A DNA stretch of 11,560 bases. Source: Bacillota bacterium. Its GTDB lineage: Bacteria; Bacillota; Clostridia; Christensenellales; Pumilibacteraceae. The stretch is from positions 1 to 11,560 of the forward strand of contig WQSV01000029.1 of NCBI GenBank assembly GCA_009787685.1, given 5' to 3'. Of this stretch, positions 6,916 through 11,560 are shown piece by piece. Position 1 is the first letter of the stretch. Each line of letters begins with the position of its first letter. Made by a program: the position numbers and the translations under genes. The notes under the pieces are model-generated. The model made no database searches and was not told where the DNA came from. It was given only the letters and a program-made list of their open reading frames with translations.

Positions 6916-7797
6916 TTATTTTTTCTTTGTTTTCTTCATTTTTCCATCCCAGTCTTCGATTTCAAAAAGGTCGCGATGTTCGGAGAAGAATTGATGGTAA
7001 AGCCTAATGTTTTTGAGTTCATACCATTTTTGAACATTAACGGGAGTGTCGTCTAATGAATAGACTTTCGCATCTTTTAAAGCAAGTATGAATGGAGAGT
7101 GAGTTGCGATGACCAGTTGACAATCGTTTGCATAAGCAAGCCCTTCAAGGAACTTTTTCAACTCCATTTGATATTTCGGTGACATGCTATTTTCTGGTTC
7201 ATCCAAAAAATAAAGCGATTTTTTTTGCATTTCACCTTTGAAAAAGCGGAGCGCATTTTCACCGTTAGAATACTGCCTTTCTTTTGACGCAGTGTTTTTT
7301 TCAACAAATGAGCGCTTGACTTGTTTTTTTGAAATCAAGTGAGAATTTTCAAATCCGTCAAACATGAAGTCATTTGATGAATAATCAAACTCTTCATCAA
7401 GCATGCTTTTGCGTTCAGCGATTTGAGTGTTTTTCGATCGGGTTTCAAAAATATTTTTAAAAACATCTTCACTTGTTAATAGTCTCGATTCCCCCGGGAT
7501 TTTCTTGACTTTCGCAACACAATTGTCAGCATAGTCATAAAAACCGCCTGTTAAGGTGTTGTCAGCATGTCGCATTAGATTCAGTCTTTCAGCCACGAGA
7601 TTTAAAAGTGTTGATTTCCCCGAACCATTTCCGCCATAGAAAATAGTTATGCGGTCAAAATCGACTCGCGCTAATTGCTTTTTCGCAAAAAAACCAAGGG
7701 GGAAAAGTTCATCCCTTGTGTGAGCATTTTTGATTTTTTGAACAATTTGAAAATCTTGTTCTTCGTCTATTAGTTTAAAATTTTCTAAATAAATCAT
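6916..7797 (-). CDS. ABC/SMC-like AAA ATPase (AAA_21/AAA_15 type), function unknown
   Basis: A 293-residue soluble ATPase. The Walker A motif GGNGSGKST is at residues 55-63, an ABC-signature-like YSNGE at 176-180, Walker B LYFLDEPE at 195-202 with Glu200, and the H-loop ATHSPF around His233. This set is typical of stand-alone SMC/ABC-class ATPases with a short (about 110-residue) helical insert between Walker A and the signature. There is no transmembrane part and no TOPRIM nuclease domain, which argues against an OLD nuclease. No Shine-Dalgarno site is seen before the ATG. The C-terminus is Lys-rich (GKMKKTKKK). It sits between a small Cys-motif protein and thyA, on the same strand, and is bounded by 10-bp direct repeats (see findings). 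Relatives act in DNA repair, phage defence or have no known role; the sequence alone does not decide. Confidence 0.88.
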   Translation of the reverse strand: MIYLENFKLIDEEQDFQIVQKIKNAHTRDELFPLGFFAKKQLARVDFDRITIFYGGNGSGKSTLLNLVAERLNLMRHADNTLTGGFYDYADNCVAKVKKIPGESRLLTSEDVFKNIFETRSKNTQIAERKSMLDEEFDYSSNDFMFDGFENSHLISKKQVKRSFVEKNTASKERQYSNGENALRFFKGEMQKKSLYFLDEPENSMSPKYQMELKKFLEGLAYANDCQLVIATHSPFILALKDAKVYSLDDTPVNVQKWYELKNIRLYHQFFSEHRDLFEIEDWDGKMKKTKKK

Positions 7798-7818
7798 ATG
7801 TTTAAATGGATATTGAAC

Positions 7819-7832
7819 ATTGAATATTCAAT
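7819..7832. promoter_or_regulatory. 14-bp perfect palindrome upstream of the ATPase gene
   Basis: ATTGAATATTCAAT is fully self-complementary and lies 22 bases before the ATPase start and 7 bases after the stop of the upstream gene. No T run follows, so an operator is more likely than a terminator. A half-site variant, ATATTGAAC, lies just beside it at 7810-7818. Confidence 0.4.
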
Positions 7833-7838
7833 CGTTTA

Positions 7839-8192
7839 TTAATTATTTATGTCCGTTCTTTTGACAAAATTGTAGAGATCATCCCATTCAATTCGGATGC
7901 CTTTTTTCTTTTCTTCGTTGAAAAAGATAAGACTGTGTCCATCATCTTCATCTGCAACACCATAATCCGTTAACATTCCATATCGGTCTTTGAATGAGCC
8001 AAATTTTTCTTTCATCGGATTTTTTTTGATTCTGTCCGTGAACGAAAAAAGTTCAAGCACCATTTTGTGAAGACAATCATTTGTCAATGGTATGTCAGTT
8101 TTTTCTCCAACTTGCATGACAATCTCGGCTTTTTCCCCGCAACCGCAAGTGCAATTTTTGTTTTTTGTTTCATCGTGAATTTCAAATGCCAT
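7839..8192 (-). CDS. Uncharacterised small protein with an N-terminal Cys cluster (117 aa)
   Basis: A cytosolic acidic/basic protein without signal peptide or membrane segment. Near its N-terminus is NCTCGCGEK, three Cys in CxCxC spacing, with a fourth in NDCLHK about 30 residues on; this could bind a metal but matches no family I know. Later parts are charged and aromatic (FGSFKDRYGML, IRIEWDDLYNFVKR). The ATG at 8192 (MAFEIHDE) is preferred over an upstream in-frame ATG at 8213, because a good promoter -10 box lies at 8207-8202 and would make the upstream ATG untranscribed. The message would then be almost leaderless. The ATPase gene follows 41 bases downstream on the same strand. Real gene likely; function unknown. 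Confidence 0.7.
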   Translation of the reverse strand: MAFEIHDETKNKNCTCGCGEKAEIVMQVGEKTDIPLTNDCLHKMVLELFSFTDRIKKNPMKEKFGSFKDRYGMLTDYGVADEDDGHSLIFFNEEKKKGIRIEWDDLYNFVKRTDINN

Positions 8193-8201
8193 AATATTTA
8201 T

Positions 8202-8230
8202 ATTGTAACACATAATATATTGCTATGCAA
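8202..8230 (-). promoter_or_regulatory. Extended -10 promoter for the minus-strand block
   Basis: On the minus strand TTGCAT (8230-8225), a 17-base spacer and TACAAT (8207-8202) with TG one base upstream (extended -10, TGTTACAAT). Transcription would begin near 8195, about three bases before the ATG at 8192. The -10 is 5/6 of consensus, the -35 3/6. Confidence 0.55.
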
Positions 8231-8245
8231 GCAAATACTATAGAC

Positions 8246-9049
8246 ATGGAAAAATTAAGAAAAACAGCACTAATAGTTGGGGCAAGCAGTGGCATTGGAT
8301 ATGCAACTGCAATGGAGCTTGTTCAAGATGGTTATGAAGTTTTCAACATTTCAAGAACCTTTTCGGACATAAAAGGCATTTCTAATCATCTTGCGGATGT
8401 TGCGAATGAAGAAGGATTCATGGAAGCAGTTGACGATGTCTTGAAATTGTCAAAAGGACAGATTGATGTTGCAATCTATTCCGCAGGCTATAGCATGGCA
8501 ACACCATGTGAAATCATGGACATGGAAAAATGTCGCTACATGTTTGAGGTCAATTTTTTCGGAGCGGTTCAATTCGCAAAGCGAGTTATTCCGAGCATGC
8601 GAGAAAATGGATTCGGAAGAATCATTCTCATCGGCTCACTAGCTGGGCGCTTGCCAATCCCATATTTGACATTCTACACTGCGACGAAGTCAGCGCTAGA
8701 GAGTTTCAACGAAGGATTGAGCCAAGAAATCAAACCGCTTGGACTTCATTCAACACTCGTCATGCCGGGAGGAACAAGAACAAGCTTTTCATATAGCCGT
8801 GACATTGAAGACACTGCAAACACTTGTTATGACAAAGCATGCTCATGTTCAACAGAGAACCTCAAAAAGGACGAGCAAGAAGGAATGGAAACAACCGAAG
8901 TCGCAAAAATCATAGTTGGGACTTTGAAGAAAAAAAATCCTCCACTCACAATAGCGACTGGATTCAAAAACATTTTGACAGGAGTTGGCGCAAAGCTAAT
9001 GCCCAAGAAAACTTTGAACAAAATCGTAAAAACAAAGTTTGAAGGATAG
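8246..9049 (+). CDS. Short-chain dehydrogenase/reductase (SDR, classical type)
   Basis: A 267-residue NAD(P)-dependent oxidoreductase with a Rossmann fold. The cofactor loop GASSGIG is at residues 12-18, YSAG replaces the usual NNAG at about 78-81, and the catalytic set is Asn103 (FEVN), Ser131 (LIGSLAG), Tyr144 and Lys148 (YTATK). PGGTRTSF follows the active site as in classical SDRs. Length is typical with a C-terminal extension of 30-40 residues, Lys-rich at the end. The ATG at 8246 gives the usual short lead before the first strand; an in-frame ATG at 8225 would add 7 residues. Neither has a Shine-Dalgarno site, and TACTAT at 8236-8241 would start transcription at about the 8246 ATG, so a leaderless message is likely. 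It is divergent from the minus block. Substrate cannot be told. Confidence 0.9.
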   Translation: MEKLRKTALIVGASSGIGYATAMELVQDGYEVFNISRTFSDIKGISNHLADVANEEGFMEAVDDVLKLSKGQIDVAIYSAGYSMATPCEIMDMEKCRYMFEVNFFGAVQFAKRVIPSMRENGFGRIILIGSLAGRLPIPYLTFYTATKSALESFNEGLSQEIKPLGLHSTLVMPGGTRTSFSYSRDIEDTANTCYDKACSCSTENLKKDEQEGMETTEVAKIIVGTLKKKNPPLTIATGFKNILTGVGAKLMPKKTLNKIVKTKFEG

Positions 9050-9062
9050 CAATAAAAAAATT

Positions 9063-9110
9063 CTAATCAAAAAAACACCGCCACTTCTCCTAGCGGTGTT
9101 TTTTGATTAG
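9063..9110. terminator. Strong bidirectional terminator after the SDR gene
   Basis: ACACCGC (9075-9081) and GCGGTGT (9093-9099) form a GC-rich stem with an 11-base loop. The complementarity extends outward through the A and T tracts to CTAATC/GATTAG, so the whole 9063-9110 element is nearly a perfect palindrome with one extra A. The T run on each strand lets it work both ways. It starts 13 bases after the SDR stop. Confidence 0.92.
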
Positions 9111-9220
9111 TTTGCCCGCAAAAATTTGCATGTTCCTCTCAACTAATGTCGGATTCCCAGCAACTGCTTGCTATTGAAAAAAACCTCACAGTTCCAAATT
9201 ATCTTTTGAAAATAAAGAAA

Positions 9221-9257
9221 AGAGATGTCAATTTTTAAATTGGCATCTCTTTTTTTA
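9221..9257. terminator. Terminator at the 3' end of glgA (bidirectional)
   Basis: AGAGATGTCAATTT (9221-9234) pairs with AAATTGGCATCTCT (9237-9250) apart from one T/G position. T7 follows on plus and a T-rich run (TTTCTTTATTTTC) follows on minus. It lies 11 bases past the glgA stop. The mid-stem T/G pair is a wobble on plus but an A/C mismatch on minus. The stretch 9111-9220 between the two terminators shows nothing recognisable. Confidence 0.8.
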
Positions 9258-9261
9258 ATAG

Positions 9262-10920
9262 TTATTTTGTTAGGTTGTTGTAGAGTTCGGCATATTCTTT
9301 GGCACTTTTGTCCCAAGAAAAATCGTGTTGCATTACTCTTTTTGCTAGTCCGTTGAATTTTTCACGATAGTCAAAATAGAGACCGATAGCCCTATCGAAC
9401 GCATGCATAAATTCGCCCGGCTCAAAGTTTTGGAAGACGAATCCGTTACCAACATCCCCTCCTTCACAATCGACTATGCTGTCGCCAAGTCCACCAGTTT
9501 TTCTGACAAGCGGAACACAACCATAGCAAGACGCGACCATTTGGGCAAGCCCGCATGCTTCTCTCCTTGATGGCATCAAGAGAACATCAGAGCCTGCGAA
9601 AATTTTGTTGGCAAGATCGCGGTTATAAGCAACTATTGCGCTGACTTTGTTGTTATAGGAATGGGACATGTGCATGAAATAGTTTTCAAGGTCGATGTCA
9701 CCTTCTCCCAACAGAATCATTTGAATGTTTCTTGAGAGCATATCGTCCATTGTTCTGCGAAGCAATTCATAGCCTTTTTCTCTTGTCATTCTGCCAACAA
9801 CACAAAGAATTGGAACAGACTCATCAACTGGAAGCGATAACATTTTTTGAAGTTCTGTTTTGTTGATTTTTTTGTCTTCTTCCAAAGTTTTTGAAGAGAA
9901 GTTTTTGAAAAGTGACGGGTTTGTTTCTGGGTTATATTTTTTTGTGTCCATTCCGTTCAAAATTCCTTTGAACTTGTGGACGTTGTCTTTGATGATATTT
10001 GAAAGATTTGAAGTGTTAGACAACAATTCTTTTAAATATGTTGGAGAGACTGTTGTGATAACGTCGCTATATTCAATCGCACTTTTCAAAAGGTTGACTT
10101 GACCATCAAACTCAAGAGATGGATAGTGATAAGCATCAATCCCAAAAATGTCTTCAACTGTTGAAAAATCAAAATTCCCTTGATAGTCGACAGTGTGGAT
10201 AGTGAAAACTGTTTTAAGGTTTTTGTGGAGGTCAGCAAAAAATAGTTTGTGATAGACACTCACTAGTGCGGTTTGCCAGTCGTGGCAATGCAAAATATCT
10301 GGAGTGAAACTGATGTGAGGAAGCAATTCAAGAATAGCTTTTGAAAAAAACGCGAAACGCTCAACATCGTCATAATATGAATAGAGGTGTTCTCTTTTGA
10401 AGTAATAGTCATTTTCAACGAAATAGTATTCAACTCCGTCATGAATTGTTTTAAAAAGACCGCATGAAAGGGTTCTCCATGCAAGATGAACTTCAATGTT
10501 GGTCACATGAGTTAGCGCTTGCTTGTCAATTCTTTCATAGAGAGGCATGATTACTCCAACTTTTGAACCAGAATTTCTCATTGCTCTCGGCAATCCAAGA
10601 AGTGCTTCCCCCATTGAACCCGTCGCGGCATAAGGATATGCTTCACTTGAAACATATAGGACTTTTGGGCTATTCGAAGACTTCGTCTCTTTTGTCGGAG
10701 TTGACTTTGGAGCAACTGTCGTCTTTTTGGAAGTTGATTTTGTTTTTGGAGTCGTGGTCGCCTTTTTTGATTCCACTGCTTTAGTTACAGTGGTTTTAGT
10801 TGTGGTTGTTTTTTTAGGAGCAGTCTTTGATGCAGCAGTCTTCGGAGTGGTCGCCCTTTTTTCTTTCGTTTCGACAGTTTTTTTCGTCACCGTCGCTTTC
10901 TTTGCCTTTTCTTCAGCCAT
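9262..10920 (-). CDS. glgA: Glycogen/starch synthase (GT5) with Lys/Thr/Ala-rich N-terminal tail
   Basis: A 552-residue protein that extends alpha-1,4-glucan from a nucleotide-glucose donor. Residues 86-552 are a GT5 fold: KVLYVSSEAYP at 86-96, LHCHDWQTALV, FTIHTVDYQG, GILNGMD, VVGRMTREKG (Arg and Lys that contact the donor phosphates), MPSRREACGLAQ (the EPCGLTQ-type loop with its acidic residue) and RKTGGLGDSIVD. Residues 1-85 are a low-complexity Lys/Thr/Ala/Pro tail like histone H1 or alanine-rich linkers, not part of usual GlgA (about 475-480 residues). Odd point: the N-terminal K-T-G-G-L loop of GlgA reads ATGSM, so the donor-binding Lys (Lys15 in E. coli) is Ala99. AAGGAGA lies about 11 bases before the ATG. 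It is monocistronic: own promoter, own terminator. Family certain; activity presumed. Confidence 0.95.
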   Translation of the reverse strand: MAEEKAKKATVTKKTVETKEKRATTPKTAASKTAPKKTTTTKTTVTKAVESKKATTTPKTKSTSKKTTVAPKSTPTKETKSSNSPKVLYVSSEAYPYAATGSMGEALLGLPRAMRNSGSKVGVIMPLYERIDKQALTHVTNIEVHLAWRTLSCGLFKTIHDGVEYYFVENDYYFKREHLYSYYDDVERFAFFSKAILELLPHISFTPDILHCHDWQTALVSVYHKLFFADLHKNLKTVFTIHTVDYQGNFDFSTVEDIFGIDAYHYPSLEFDGQVNLLKSAIEYSDVITTVSPTYLKELLSNTSNLSNIIKDNVHKFKGILNGMDTKKYNPETNPSLFKNFSSKTLEEDKKINKTELQKMLSLPVDESVPILCVVGRMTREKGYELLRRTMDDMLSRNIQMILLGEGDIDLENYFMHMSHSYNNKVSAIVAYNRDLANKIFAGSDVLLMPSRREACGLAQMVASCYGCVPLVRKTGGLGDSIVDCEGGDVGNGFVFQNFEPGEFMHAFDRAIGLYFDYREKFNGLAKRVMQHDFSWDKSAKEYAELYNNLTK

Positions 10921-10955
10921 GATATGTAAGGTCTCCTTTTTTTTTATGCAATTTA

Positions 10956-10984
10956 AATATATATCATTACAATATGCTTGTCAA
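10956..10984 (-). promoter_or_regulatory. glgA promoter, -35 box supplied by the repeat array
   Basis: On the minus strand TTGACA (10984-10979, perfect consensus), a 17-base spacer and TATATT (10961-10956, 5/6). Start near 10949, leaving a leader of about 29 bases with the AAGGAGA site. The -35 hexamer is the CTTGTCAA boundary motif of the first repeat unit, read backwards. Confidence 0.8.
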
Positions 10985-11302
10985 GTATCTTTGATACTTT
11001 TGTGAGAAATTGTTTTTATTAGAAATTCCCTAATAGAGGGGTCGAAGACCCTTGTCAAGCATCTTTGATACTTTTGTCGGAGATTGCTACTACTAGAGAC
11101 ACTCCAACAAAGGGGCTGAAAGCCCTTGTCAACAGTCTTCGACTGGTTTGTCGAGTTCTGCTTGTATTCGCACTCTCCGTCAAAAGGGTCGAAGACCCTT
11201 GTCAAGGGTTTTCAATGCCTCTGTCGGAGAAGTTCTCGTAATAGCAATCTCCCACAAATGGGCTGAAAGCGCTTGACAAGGGCTTTCAGCGCTCTTGTCA
11301 AG
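10977..11302 (+). repeat. Array of four and a half 74-bp palindromic repeat units with variable-stem hairpins
   Basis: CTTGTCAA (once CTTGACAA) starts at 10977, 11051, 11125, 11198 and 11272, and again at 11294: spacing 74, 74, 73, 74. Each unit holds hairpin A with a TTT or TTC loop, TTTGTCGGAG, a core of about 20 bases, CTCCGACAAA, and hairpin B with a GAA loop. A hairpins: AAGTATC-TTT-GATACTT, AAGCATC-TTT-GATACTT, CAGTC-TTC-GACTG, AGGGTT-TTC-AATGCCT, AGGGCT-TTC-AGCGCT. B hairpins: GGGTC-GAA-GACCC (11039 and 11186), GGGCT-GAA-AGCCC (11113), GGGCT-GAA-AGCGC (11260). Hairpin centres alternate at 54 and 20 bases. It fills the gap between glgA and the lipoprotein gene; the open frame on minus across it (with LTRVFDP twice) is a product of the repeat. 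Confidence 0.93.
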
Positions 11303-11307
11303 AGATT

Positions 11308-11350
11308 TTGATTTTCAAAAATGGGAATGTTCCCTGTTTTGGAAAATCAA
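11308..11350 (+). promoter_or_regulatory. Long imperfect hairpin in the leader of the lipoprotein gene
   Basis: TTGATTTTC (11308-11316) pairs with GAAAATCAA (11342-11350); inside, AAAA pairs with TTTT and GGGA with TCCC around a small loop. It ends two bases before the AAAGGAAA ribosome site of the next gene. No T run follows, so a leader or operator role is more likely than termination. Confidence 0.5.
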
Positions 11351-11369
11351 TGAAAGGAAATGGATTAAC

Positions 11370-11560
11370 ATGAAAAAACAAATTTTGAAATTAATATTAG
11401 TTGCAGTTTTGGGGATTGCTTTTGCGGTGCCGATGTTGGGGTGTTCTTCAAGAGATTACTGCACTGACCCAAACAATGAATTGAAGGTGCAGTTTTTGCA
11501 AGGGCATTATGAAAGGATTGACAGAGAGTTTAATTACGACAGATTTTATGGGGTTCATAA
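11370..11560 (+). CDS. Lipoprotein, N-terminal part (runs off the window)
   Basis: ATG at 11370 opens a frame that continues to the window edge (63 codons seen). The start is supported by AAAGGAAA nine bases upstream. The N-terminus is a lipoprotein signal peptide: basic MKKQILK, a hydrophobic stretch LILVAVLGIAFAV, then the lipobox MLGC with Cys25, followed by SSRDYC. After lipidation the protein would be anchored to the outer face of the membrane. The visible mature part (acidic and aromatic, ELKVQFLQGHYERID) matches no family I can name. It is divergent from glgA across the repeat array. Confidence 0.85.
   Translation, partial: MKKQILKLILVAVLGIAFAVPMLGCSSRDYCTDPNNELKVQFLQGHYERIDREFNYDRFYGVH

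Noticed and set aside
6916..7797. OLD-family nuclease or ABC transporter ATPase
   Set aside because: No TOPRIM domain follows the ATPase part, and the neighbours include no permease; the protein ends soon after the H-loop.
10727..11005. Plus-strand open frame with Val/Phe-rich peptide opposite the glgA start
   Set aside because: It is the antisense of the Lys/Thr-rich GlgA tail, which yields a hydrophobic low-complexity shadow.
10981..11205. 74-codon minus-strand open frame across the repeat array
   Set aside because: Its peptide repeats (LTRVFDP twice) simply mirror the DNA repeat; there is no ribosome site and no family resemblance.
10977..11302. CRISPR array
   Set aside because: Spacing is regular, but the repeated parts are short and imperfect, and the parts between them share inverted motifs and hairpins from unit to unit, unlike unique spacers. 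No cas genes are near.
10977..11302. tRNA-like units because of the 74-base period
   Set aside because: There is no acceptor stem pairing, no T-loop GTTCRA motif and no CCA; the internal hairpins do not form a cloverleaf.

Overview
The window looks like a chromosomal segment of an uncultured, AT-rich, host- or gut-associated Bacillota (Clostridia-like) bacterium. The evidence is the low GC content, Shine-Dalgarno sites of AGGAGG type before several genes, a BspA-type leucine-rich-repeat surface protein, a thymidylate synthase of the Bacillus subtilis/phage phi3T ThyA type and a clostridial-style glycogen synthase. The genetic code is standard (Trp is TGG; stops are TAA and TAG). The taxonomy is inference; no rRNA or other decisive marker is present.

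Layout. (1) 1-2862 (+): 3' part of a large cell-surface protein with BspA-like LRRs and two tandem C-terminal modules resembling starch-binding CBM26, followed by a strong terminator. (2) About 2970-3100: a likely structured non-coding RNA on the minus strand, closed by a 9-bp stem and ending in a U tract, with a separate minus-strand terminator just upstream of it. (3) 3364-8192, all minus: reading in the direction of transcription, a small Cys-motif protein, an ABC/SMC-like AAA ATPase, thyA, hutI (5 nt after thyA), fchA/ftcD-C-type cyclodeaminase and a small uncharacterised protein. ThyA, HutI and the cyclodeaminase meet in folate one-carbon metabolism: histidine breakdown can feed formimino groups into methenyl-THF, and ThyA consumes methylene-THF. 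The formiminotransferase and the other hut genes are not in the window. (4) 8246-9049 (+): a short-chain dehydrogenase/reductase, divergent from the minus block, with a near-perfect terminator. (5) 9262-10920 (-): glycogen/starch synthase with an 85-residue Lys/Thr/Ala-rich N-terminal tail. (6) 11370-end (+): 5' end of a lipoprotein gene.

The most unusual feature is a family of 74-bp tandem repeat units found twice, in opposite orientations: two units at 4546-4700 between hutI and fchA, and four and a half units at 10977-11302 between glgA and the lipoprotein gene. Each unit is made of small palindromes: CTTGTCAA, a 4-7 bp stem with a TTT or TTC loop, TTTGTCGGAG, a variable core, CTCCGACAAA, then a second short stem with a GAA loop. 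Stem sequences differ from unit to unit while self-complementarity is mostly kept, which suggests selection on structure. Its boundary motif read on the minus strand is TTGACAAG, and at 10979-10984 this serves as a perfect -35 box for glgA.

Other structural points are divergent, apparently leaderless promoters at 8195-8246, a 16-bp perfect inverted repeat before thyA, and 10-bp direct repeats placed exactly on both sides of the ATPase gene.
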